Origin: Lachnospiraceae bacterium
GTDB taxonomy: Bacteria; Bacillota_A; Clostridia; Lachnospirales; Lachnospiraceae
DNA: 5,898 nt
NCBI GenBank assembly: GCA_017996675.1
Contig: JAGOGN010000051.1
Span: 1 to 5,898, forward strand
Direction: 5' to 3'
Shown piece by piece: positions 1 through 4,936 of this stretch (its first letter is position 1; every line of letters begins with the position of its first letter). The notes under the pieces are model-generated. The model was not told the DNA's origin and did no database searches. It saw only the letters and a program-made list of their open reading frames with translations. A program made the translations under genes and the position numbers.

Positions 1-1158
1 ACAGGTAGAAAGATCTCAGCAGAAAATATTCCAAGCTCTGTATATAATTATATGTCGAGCGCCTATAATGTAAAAAATTATTATCGATCGATTATGAACA
101 AATATGAATATGTAGGAGCAATGGATTCGCCTAAAAAAGATAAAGACCTAACAATTGAAAAAATGCTAGTAAAAAAATCAATTAAGAAGACGTCTCATCC
201 ACAAACTGGGTTTGGAATGGAGGAGCGGATCAAAATAATAAAGGAGGATTCTACATTTGCAATTGTAGATGATATCAATAGGTCAGAAGAATTTTTTCGC
301 GAAAAACCGTCTGAAATCACATTTTTAAAGGGTTATGAAAAGATTTTCGAAAAGCCAATTGAGGACGATTGGAATGTGACAAAGGCAAATAGTGAAATGC
401 CTGTGTTGCACGTCGTGGTTACAAAGGATTTTCTAAAAACAAAAGACCTGAAATTAGGAGATGGAATGATTATTTCTCACATCATTCTGGACCGAAGTGG
501 TGAAACTTTTTATTCAGAACCACTAAAATGTAAAATTGTTGGAGAATATGCTTCGAAGGTTGATGGGGAAACAATTTATATGTCAAGACAGGAAAAGGAT
601 TTGAAGATAACAAGTGAAGCGATTTTAACACAATTATTAACTACAGATGTAAATTATCGAATGAGAAACATGGATAATCTAAATTTATTAAAGAGTAAAT
701 TAGAGGCGGAAGAGGTGTACTCGGTTGGAATATGGTCTGCTTCTAGAGTGAGTTTTGTGATGGAAGATGCGAGATTGATTGAAACTGTGAATAGTTATGA
801 AAACGGCAGAAGCTTCATGAAAAATTTACGTTATATCTTGTTTCTAATTATTTTTCTGGTTGGCTTTGTCGCTACCTATCTTGCTATGAGAAGTAGAGTT
901 TCGGAAATGGCAATCATGAGAAGCTTGGGAACAGGAAGTAGAAGAGTGTTTTTGATTTTTTTCCTAGAACAGACGGCACTTGCGATTATAGGAACAATTT
1001 TAGGATTGACGGTATCTATGATTTATTACAAAGGCATACAGATTCAAGAATTAGGTATGATTGGATTATTTCTTGTATTCTTTCTGAGTGGAAGTATCAT
1101 CAGTATTATTCAGATGAATAAGAAGAATGTCTTGAAAATATTATCAACAGCCGAATAA
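1..1158 (+). CDS. FtsX/MacB-type ABC transporter permease, 5'-truncated by window edge
   Basis: The reading frame is already open at base 1, so the ATG at 52 is probably internal and the N-terminus lies outside the window. Residues here are numbered from that ATG. Residues 1 to about 255 are a hydrophilic, mixed-charge region that fits the extracytoplasmic domain of MacB/FtsX permeases. Three hydrophobic helices follow, at about 259-280, 300-326 and 335-354. Between the first two is the cytoplasmic loop SRVSEMAIMRSLGTGSRRVF, matching the family pattern R-x-E-(I/M)-x-(I/L)-(M)R-(S/A)-LG, which contacts the ATPase in this family. The protein ends about 15 residues after the last helix, as is usual. 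Such permeases pair with a MacB/LolD-like ATPase to export peptides, lipoproteins or antimicrobials, or to act mechanically on the envelope. The partner must lie upstream. A terminator follows 8 nt after the stop, so this is the last gene of its unit. The family is clear; the substrate is unknown. Confidence 0.88.
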   Translation, partial: TGRKISAENIPSSVYNYMSSAYNVKNYYRSIMNKYEYVGAMDSPKKDKDLTIEKMLVKKSIKKTSHPQTGFGMEERIKIIKEDSTFAIVDDINRSEEFFREKPSEITFLKGYEKIFEKPIEDDWNVTKANSEMPVLHVVVTKDFLKTKDLKLGDGMIISHIILDRSGETFYSEPLKCKIVGEYASKVDGETIYMSRQEKDLKITSEAILTQLLTTDVNYRMRNMDNLNLLKSKLEAEEVYSVGIWSASRVSFVMEDARLIETVNSYENGRSFMKNLRYILFLIIFLVGFVATYLAMRSRVSEMAIMRSLGTGSRRVFLIFFLEQTALAIIGTILGLTVSMIYYKGIQIQELGMIGLFLVFFLSGSIISIIQMNKKNVLKILSTAE

Positions 1159-1165
1159 AGAGATG

Positions 1166-1198
1166 AACTACCTGGTGATTGGCCAGGTAGTTTTTTTT
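1166..1198 (+). terminator. Intrinsic terminator of the FtsX-type permease unit
   Basis: A perfect 10-bp stem, AACTACCTGG (1166-1175) with CCAGGTAGTT (1183-1192), encloses a 7-nt loop and runs into eight consecutive T residues (1191-1198). It begins 8 nt after the permease stop. The next promoter's -35 box starts only two bases after the T run. Confidence 0.93.
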
Positions 1199-1199
1199 C

Positions 1200-1228
1200 T
1201 TGACAACAGTTATACACTGTTATATACT
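1200..1228 (+). promoter_or_regulatory. Sigma-A promoter of the GntR-ABC operon
   Basis: TTGACA (1200-1205, perfect -35) and TATACT (1223-1228, 5/6 match to -10) are separated by exactly 17 bp. Transcription should start near 1235, leaving a leader of about 15 nt before the regulator's ATG at 1250. This is one of the strongest promoter matches in the window, which suits a unit held off by a repressor. Confidence 0.88.
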
Positions 1229-1236
1229 GTTTACAA
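1205..1236 (+). promoter_or_regulatory. Candidate operator: three tandem 10-bp repeats over the promoter
   Basis: CAGTTATACA (1207-1216), CTGTTATATA (1217-1226) and CTGTTTACAA (1227-1236) are three adjacent, imperfect 10-bp repeats filling the spacer, the -10 box and the expected start site. The first two can also be read as an inverted repeat, AACAGT-N5-ACTGTT (1205-1221). GntR-family sites generally contain GT...AC half-sites, and YtrA-type regulators usually repress their own operon, so autoregulation by the product of 1250-1627 is the simplest reading. The repeats are seen directly; binding is inferred. Confidence 0.6.
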
Positions 1237-1237
1237 C

Positions 1238-1245
1238 GGGAGGGG
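1238..1245 (+). promoter_or_regulatory. Ribosome binding site that fixes the GntR start at 1250
   Basis: GGGAGGGG lies 4 nt before the ATG at 1250. The frame stays open back to an ATG at 1163, but that codon sits upstream of the promoter and next to the preceding terminator stem, and has no Shine-Dalgarno sequence. The start at 1250 is therefore the real one. Confidence 0.85.
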
Positions 1246-1249
1246 TAAT

Positions 1250-1627
1250 ATGGTAATCATAATAAATAATTCGTCCATGCAGCCAATCTATGATCAAATT
1301 GTAGAGCAAATAAAAACTGTAATATTGGAAGAGAAGATGCAAGAGGGAGAAATGCTTCCGTCTGTCAGAGCATTATCCAAAGATTTAAAAATTAGCGCAC
1401 TTACTGTGAAGAAAGCCTATGATACGCTAGAAAAGGATGGATTCATTATAACAGTTCACGGAAAAGGAAGTTATGTGAAAGGTGTTAATCCATCACTTTT
1501 ATTAGAAGAGATTCGAAAAGACGTGGAACAATCAATGGAGAAAATCATTGTAAAAGCACATTTGAATGGGATTACAAATGAGGAAATGGAAGAGATATTT
1601 CATTTATTATTGGAGGAAATGAAATGA
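1250..1627 (+). CDS. GntR-family transcriptional regulator, YtrA subfamily
   Basis: This is a 125-residue protein with only a DNA-binding domain and a short helical tail, the size typical of YtrA-type GntR regulators, which lack the large effector-binding domain of FadR/HutC types. The N-terminus (PIYDQIVEQIKTVI, about 12-25) is the first helix of the winged domain. The helix-turn-helix is LPSVRALSKDLKISALTVKK (36-55), followed by AYDTLEKDGFI and the wing HGKGSYV (70-76). Residues 80-125 are charged and helical and probably dimerise. The stop overlaps the ATPase start as ATGA (1624-1627), implying translational coupling. The product probably represses its own promoter through the repeats at 1205-1236. 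In characterised relatives, envelope stress or peptide antibiotics relieve repression; that inducer is not visible here. The family is secure; the target is inferred from position. Confidence 0.93.
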   Translation: MVIIINNSSMQPIYDQIVEQIKTVILEEKMQEGEMLPSVRALSKDLKISALTVKKAYDTLEKDGFIITVHGKGSYVKGVNPSLLLEEIRKDVEQSMEKIIVKAHLNGITNEEMEEIFHLLLEEMK

Positions 1628-2487
1628 TATTAAAACTAAAGAATGTAAAAAAGAAATATTCAAATTTTGAGTTGAACTGCACACTGAGTTTAGAAGAGGG
1701 TAAAGTTACTGGACTGATTGGCGCAAATGGAACGGGAAAGACAACGACCTTTAAAGGGATCCTAAACCTAATCCATTTGGACGAAGGAGAGATAGAAATA
1801 TTTGATACTCCTCTTAATCAGTTAAGCAGAAAGCAAAAAGAGAATATTGGTGTGGTTTTAAGTGAGAGGACGTTCAGTGGGTATTTGAATATTCGCCAAA
1901 TTGTTTCCATTATGGAAAAAACATATCAACAATTTAAAAAAGATTGGTTTATTAAGCAATGCGAAAATTATCAATTGCCTCTCAACAAGAAAATTAAGGA
2001 TTTTTCAACAGGAATGCGTGGAAAGATGAAATTGTTATTAGCAATTAGTTATGATCCGCAGCTGTTGATTTTAGATGAGCCAACGGAAGGACTGGATATT
2101 GTAGTTCGCGATGAAATGATCAATTTGCTCCGTTCTTATATGATGGATGAAAGGCGTTCGATTCTAATTAGTTCACATGTGTCCAGCGATTTAGAGAATT
2201 TTTGCGATGATGTGTATTTTATACATGATGGTAAGATTCTCCATCACGAAGAAATGCCTGTATTGTTAGATGAATATGGAATCTTAAAAATCAGAGAAGA
2301 GGAATATAATAAAATCGACAAAAACCACTTATTATATAGGAAACGAGAATCTTTTGGTTATAGTTGTTTAACAACAAAAAAACAATTTTATCAAGAGAAT
2401 TACCCACAATTTGTGGTAGACAAGGGCAGTATTGATGAAATGTTATTAATGATTGTGAAGGGAGAAAAAATATGTCAGGTCTGTTAA
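1624..2487 (+). CDS. ABC transporter ATP-binding protein of an ABC-2-type exporter (YtrB/BcrA-like)
   Basis: This 287-residue cytoplasmic ATPase should energise the permease encoded next. Visible motifs in order are Walker A GANGTGKT (33-40), a degenerate signature STGMRGK (128-134) in place of LSGGQ, Walker B LLILDEP (147-153) with the catalytic Glu152, the D-loop EGLD, and the switch His185 in SSHVS. The Q-loop is unusual: where a Gln normally sits there is VVLSERTFS (about 77-85). Loss of this Gln and a relaxed signature are common in the YtrB/YxlF branch of exporter ATPases. About 80 residues follow the core domain, as is usual in this branch, ending in CQVC. The start is supported by GGAGG (1612-1616), 7 nt upstream, and overlaps the regulator stop. 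The 3' end overlaps the permease by 16 nt. The substrate is unknown; a peptide antibiotic, lipid or envelope component are possibilities from the family only. Confidence 0.93.
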   Translation: MILKLKNVKKKYSNFELNCTLSLEEGKVTGLIGANGTGKTTTFKGILNLIHLDEGEIEIFDTPLNQLSRKQKENIGVVLSERTFSGYLNIRQIVSIMEKTYQQFKKDWFIKQCENYQLPLNKKIKDFSTGMRGKMKLLLAISYDPQLLILDEPTEGLDIVVRDEMINLLRSYMMDERRSILISSHVSSDLENFCDDVYFIHDGKILHHEEMPVLLDEYGILKIREEEYNKIDKNHLLYRKRESFGYSCLTTKKQFYQENYPQFVVDKGSIDEMLLMIVKGEKICQVC

Positions 2488-3146
2488 TGAAGGATTTTTA
2501 TTTAATAATGGCAAATAAAAAAATGTATGCTGTTTTTGCACTGATCGCAATTTGTTTTGCTTCGATTGGAAAAGGCGAAAGTGCCACAATGGCAGTAACT
2601 TATTTTACAATGATTTTAGGAATGTCGGTACTAAGTACCATTACCTACGATGAATATGATCATAGTATTGTACATTTAATGACATTGCCAATTCAACGAA
2701 AAGATTATGCAATCGAAAAATGTGTTTTTTCGTTCATATCATTGCTTTGCTCCTGGATGATTGGTCTTACGATGATAACAGCAACATTATGGATCAAGGG
2801 AGTTGCAATAGAGTGGAACAGTTGGCTTTTATCGAATATGACAATTCTGTTCATTATGTCCCTTTTGGTTGCAATCATGATACCAATACAAATTAAATTC
2901 GGCGGGGAAAATGGGAAAATGGTTGTAATTGGAGTAATACTCGTCACGTTTATGGTGGCTTTTGGAATATCTCAATTATTGGTTTATCTTAAAATTGATT
3001 TGGAAGCGATCTTTCATCATATTGAACGACTCATGACAGAAACGAATGTTGTTTTGCTGGTAAGTGTAGGATTGATGGGAATGGTATCAATCTTTGTACT
3101 ATCTGGTTTGATAAGTTACCGTATTGTTCGTAAAAAAGAATACTAA
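2472..3146 (+). CDS. ABC-2-type transporter permease (ABC2_membrane_5-like)
   Basis: This 224-residue integral membrane protein has about six hydrophobic segments (roughly 18-33, 38-58, 84-108, 118-139, 149-173, 192-215) and a basic C-terminal tail (RIVRKKEY). The opening GLLMKDFYLI and the loop YDEYDHSIVHLMTLPIQRKDYAIEKC (59-84; YDE, then LP-x-x-R-K-D) are the characteristic pattern of small ABC-2 permeases in which an amphipathic N-terminal helix precedes the first membrane span. It should dimerise and form the export channel with the preceding ATPase. The start has GGGAG (2460-2464) at 7-nt spacing and lies 16 nt inside the ATPase gene, so the two are translationally coupled. The operon ends here: a long hairpin begins 2 nt after the stop. 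No substrate can be assigned from the sequence. Confidence 0.9.
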   Translation: MSGLLMKDFYLIMANKKMYAVFALIAICFASIGKGESATMAVTYFTMILGMSVLSTITYDEYDHSIVHLMTLPIQRKDYAIEKCVFSFISLLCSWMIGLTMITATLWIKGVAIEWNSWLLSNMTILFIMSLLVAIMIPIQIKFGGENGKMVVIGVILVTFMVAFGISQLLVYLKIDLEAIFHHIERLMTETNVVLLVSVGLMGMVSIFVLSGLISYRIVRKKEY

Positions 3147-3148
3147 TT

Positions 3149-3190
3149 ACGGAGCAGTTTCTAGGAAAAATATAGAAACTGCTCTGTTTA
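3149..3190 (+). terminator. Terminator of the GntR-ABC operon
   Basis: A 12-bp perfect stem, GAGCAGTTTCTA (3152-3163) with TAGAAACTGCTC (3173-3184), has a 9-nt loop and can be extended to 15 bp with one G-T pair (3149-3187). The following tract, TGTTTATATT, is U-rich but interrupted, so release may be less efficient than at the other two terminators. Confidence 0.8.
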
Positions 3191-3390
3191 TATTGAAATA
3201 AATCGAATTTTATTATAGAATAAGCATACAATATCAACAAAAAAAGCCGGATGACAAACTATTACAAAGAAGAAAACATGATTTTAAAGACTTGCAATCT
3301 ACGATAGTGCAGTTTTTGGTGATTTTATCCAAAAAAATTAGAATCTCTTTGTAAAATATTACAGTTTCGACATTTTCAGAACTGACACAT
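3187..3390. other. Non-coding interval upstream of the gap promoter
   Basis: About 200 nt without a supportable gene on either strand. It contains a possible second promoter (3193-3221), a 9-bp inverted repeat TTACAAAGA (3262-3270) with TCTTTGTAA (3346-3354), and nested inside it a weaker 7-bp pairing TTTTTGG (3313-3319) with CCAAAAA (3329-3335). A nine-codon ORF starts at 3278 without a convincing Shine-Dalgarno site. These may form a long gap leader or be chance in AT-rich DNA; I cannot match the region to a known riboswitch or T-box. Confidence 0.5.
3193..3221 (+). promoter_or_regulatory. Possible distal promoter upstream of gap
   Basis: TTGAAA (3193-3198, 5/6) and TAGAAT (3216-3221, 5/6) are 17 bp apart and lie directly after the preceding terminator. 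If used, transcription would start near 3228 and give gap a leader of about 220 nt. AT-rich intergenic DNA yields such matches by chance, so this is tentative. Confidence 0.35.
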
Positions 3391-3401
3391 TATGTTATAA
3401 T
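3373..3401 (+). promoter_or_regulatory. Extended -10 promoter of gap
   Basis: TATAAT (3396-3401) is a perfect -10 box preceded by TG at the extended position (TGTTATAAT, 3393-3401). A weak -35, TTTTCA (3373-3378, 4/6), sits at 17-bp spacing; the extended -10 would compensate. Transcription should start near 3408, giving a leader of about 40 nt. Confidence 0.78.
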
Positions 3402-3410
3402 TATAACATA
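3391..3410. promoter_or_regulatory. Perfect 20-bp palindrome over the gap -10 box; candidate Rex operator
   Basis: TATGTTATAATTATAACATA is a perfect palindrome that contains the whole -10 element and reaches the expected start site. Its core TGTTA-N6-TAACA has exactly the half-site spacing of the clostridial Rex consensus TTGTTAA-N4-TTAACAA, differing at the two flanking bases of each half. Rex represses when NADH is low relative to NAD+, and gap genes are predicted Rex targets in several anaerobes. A site here would block polymerase directly. The palindrome is seen; the identity of the regulator is inferred. Confidence 0.5.
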
Positions 3411-3415
3411 TCAAT

Positions 3416-3432
3416 TTGCATAGGAAATGCAA
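3416..3432 (+). repeat. Small inverted repeat in the gap leader
   Basis: TTGCAT (3416-3421) and ATGCAA (3427-3432) flank a 5-nt loop, ending 4 nt before the Shine-Dalgarno sequence AGGAGG (3437-3442). In the transcript it would form a short hairpin near the 5' end, possibly protecting the abundant gap mRNA. The arms are short, so it may have no function. Confidence 0.35.
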
Positions 3433-3447
3433 TAATAGGAGGTACTT

Positions 3448-4467
3448 ATGATTAAAGTAGCGATTAACGGATTTGGAAGAATTGGACGTTTAACATTTAG
3501 ACAGATTTTTGGTCAGGAAGACTTTGAAGTTGTAGCAATTAATGATTTAACGAAACCTGAAATGCTTGCATACTTGTTAAAATTTGACAGTGTACAGGGA
3601 AGATATGATCATTTTAATATTGCACATACAGACAATTCTTTGATTGTTGGTGATCAGGAAATTCGTATTTATAGTGAACCAGACGCAAGCAAGTTACCTT
3701 GGAAAGAACTTGATGTTGATATTGTGTTAGAATGTACAGGATTTTATGTGACAAAAGCAAAATCACAGGCACATATCGATGCAGGCGCAAAGAAAGTATT
3801 GATTTCTGCACCAGCAGGAAGTGATCTAAAGACCATCGTTTATGGTGTAAATGAACATACATTAACAGCAGATGATATTATTGTTTCAGGCGCATCTTGT
3901 ACAACAAACTGCCTTGCACCAATGGCAAAAGCTTTGAACGATTATAGAGAAGTTCGTACAGGATTTATGACAACCATTCACGCATATACTGGAGATCAGA
4001 TGATTTTAGATGGTCCTCATAAAAAGAACGATTTCAGAAGAGCAAGAGCAGGAGCAATTAATATCGTTCCAAATAGTACAGGAGCAGCCAAAGCAATTGG
4101 TTTAGTTATTCCAGAATTAGATGGCAAATTAATTGGTTCCGCACAAAGAGTTCCAGTTCCATCGGGATCACTTACTATTTTAGATGCAACATTGAAAGAT
4201 ACATCAGATAGCGTAACAGCTGAAGGAATTAATGAAGCAATGAAGAAAGCTTCTTCAGCATCCTTTGGATATTCTGACGAAGAAATTGTATCTAGCGATA
4301 CAATCGGAATGCATTACGGGTCTTTATTTGATGCAACACAGACTTTAGCACAAAAATGTGGAACACACATTTATGAGGTTCGTGTCGTATCTTGGTATGA
4401 TAATGAAATGAGTTACGTAAGTCAGTTGGTACGTACCTTCAAACATATGGCAAACCTTACAAAATAA
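3448..4467 (+). CDS. gap: Glyceraldehyde-3-phosphate dehydrogenase, NAD-dependent, phosphorylating
   Basis: A full-length 339-residue GAPDH (the family is about 335) that converts glyceraldehyde-3-phosphate, NAD+ and phosphate to 1,3-bisphosphoglycerate in cytoplasmic glycolysis, working as a tetramer. The N-terminal Rossmann fold begins with NGFGRIGR (7-14); Asp33 in AINDL favours NAD+ over NADP+. The catalytic loop is SGASCTTNC with nucleophile Cys151, and the base is His178 in [10 protein letters not shown]. The S-loop and phosphate-binding parts include [20 protein letters not shown] (187-206), [10 protein letters not shown] (209-218) and QRVPVPSGS (233-241); the C-terminus has SWYDNEMSY (315-323). 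The start has AGGAGG at 5-nt spacing. It is flanked by its own promoter and terminator, so it is transcribed alone rather than in the common gap-pgk-tpi cluster. The palindrome at 3391-3410 suggests redox control. Identification is essentially certain. Confidence 0.98.
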   Translation: MIKVAINGFGRIGRLTFRQIFGQEDFEVVAINDLTKPEMLAYLLKFDSVQGRYDHFNIAHTDNSLIVGDQEIRIYSEPDASKLPWKELDVDIVLECTGFYVTKAKSQAHIDAGAKKVLISAPAGSDLKTIVYGVNEHTLTADDIIVSGASCTTNCLAPMAKALNDYREVRTGFMTTIHAYTGDQMILDGPHKKNDFRRARAGAINIVPNSTGAAKAIGLVIPELDGKLIGSAQRVPVPSGSLTILDATLKDTSDSVTAEGINEAMKKASSASFGYSDEEIVSSDTIGMHYGSLFDATQTLAQKCGTHIYEVRVVSWYDNEMSYVSQLVRTFKHMANLTK

Positions 4468-4477
4468 ATTAATTTTA

Positions 4478-4521
4478 GAGACATTAAATTTTGAGCGATT
4501 AAAATTTAATGTCTCTTTTTT
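4478..4521 (+). terminator. Intrinsic terminator of gap
   Basis: A perfect 15-bp stem, GAGACATTAAATTTT (4478-4492) with AAAATTTAATGTCTC (4501-4515), has an 8-nt loop and is followed by six T residues (4516-4521). It starts 10 nt after the gap stop codon. Confidence 0.94.
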
Positions 4522-4532
4522 GCGTAAGAATA

Positions 4533-4561
4533 TTGATAACTCGAACAAATCATGCTATTAT
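4533..4561 (+). promoter_or_regulatory. Promoter of the small-protein/chemoreceptor unit
   Basis: TTGATA (4533-4538, 5/6) and TATTAT (4556-4561, 5/6) are separated by 17 bp, 11 nt beyond the gap terminator. Transcription should start near 4568, about 45 nt before the small ORF. This is a housekeeping-type promoter rather than the sigma-28/FliA type that often drives chemoreceptor genes. Confidence 0.72.
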
Positions 4562-4613
4562 ATTGAAAATATCTAAAAAAACTTAGTATTATCGAGCATA
4601 TTCCAGGAAGGGA

Positions 4614-4928
4614 ATGATCAATATGAGTGATCAGAAATCTCCAAGAAATAGAAAAAGATTTGGACATCTTTTAAAAGATGGGGAAGATTCTTTTTGCGAG
4701 ATTAGCATTGCCATAGAATGCGGCGAATATCGACGTGCCAGAAAATTGATTTCTGAATTTGGAAATCAAATACAGGAAAGTTGTTTTGTTCAACTGTATG
4801 AAACTACGTGTCAATTGGATCGTATGATGCAGGGAAAAGATTGGGATTTAGATCGTATGGAAGATATTTTCCAACAATGGACTATACTTTATTGTGATAT
4901 GCTGAATGAGAGTGAACAGGAGTTTTAG
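4614..4928 (+). CDS. Small protein of unknown function upstream of a chemoreceptor
   Basis: I do not recognise this 104-residue protein. It has no signal peptide or membrane segment. The N-terminus is basic and polar (SDQKSPRNRKRFG), then come predicted amphipathic helices (about 26-50 and 55-73), three cysteines (28, 57, 67 and a fourth near 94 in LYCDM), and an acidic end (NESEQEF). AGGA (4605-4608) lies 5 nt before the ATG at 4614; an in-frame ATG at 4623 (MSDQKSP) is a fair alternative, with AAGGG 10 nt upstream. It follows its own promoter and ends 8 nt before the first usable start of the chemoreceptor, whose frame is shifted by -1. It may be a separate cytoplasmic partner co-expressed with the receptor, or the N-terminal part of one protein split by a frameshift. 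Coding status is supported by the promoter, Shine-Dalgarno site and compact junction, not by homology. Confidence 0.65.
   Translation: MINMSDQKSPRNRKRFGHLLKDGEDSFCEISIAIECGEYRRARKLISEFGNQIQESCFVQLYETTCQLDRMMQGKDWDLDRMEDIFQQWTILYCDMLNESEQEF
4918..4922 (+). promoter_or_regulatory. Shine-Dalgarno-like AGGAG before the chemoreceptor
   Basis: AGGAG lies inside the last codons of the small ORF. The spacing is ideal for a start around 4928-4931, but the codons there in the receptor frame are GTA and TCG. The first standard start, GTG at 4937, is 14 nt away, which is longer than normal. The site suggests that a start was once, or is somehow, used near 4928. Confidence 0.45.
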
Positions 4929-4936
4929 TATCGTCA

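Noticed and set aside
52..54. ATG at 52 as the true start of the FtsX-type permease
   Set aside because: The frame is open to base 1, no Shine-Dalgarno precedes it, and the first membrane helix typical of the family is missing, so the gene most likely starts outside the window.
1163..1249. N-terminal extension of the GntR regulator to an ATG at 1163
   Set aside because: It would put the start upstream of the promoter and within the terminator region, with no Shine-Dalgarno sequence; the ATG at 1250 has GGGAGGGG and gives the family's usual length.
2705..3240. Minus-strand ORFs opposite the ABC-2 permease and its terminator
   Set aside because: They are antisense to a well-supported gene, lack ribosome binding sites and promoters, and show no recognisable domain.
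3278..3307. Nine-codon leader peptide upstream of gap
   Set aside because: No convincing Shine-Dalgarno sequence, no regulatory codon run, and no attenuator-like terminator after it.
3313..3335. TTTTTGG/CCAAAAA hairpin as a terminator
   Set aside because: Only two G-C pairs and no T run after the stem; too weak to call.
3614..3862. Minus-strand ORF inside gap
   Set aside because: Shadow of the highly conserved GAPDH reading frame.
4345..4548. Minus-strand ORF across the gap 3' end and terminator
   Set aside because: It would read through the terminator hairpin and the gap coding strand, with no independent support.
4573..4598. Sigma-28-like promoter (CTAAA ... ATCGAGCA) before the small ORF
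   Set aside because: The spacing is about 13 nt and only the CGA core of the -10 consensus matches; the sigma-A-type promoter at 4533-4561 is much better.
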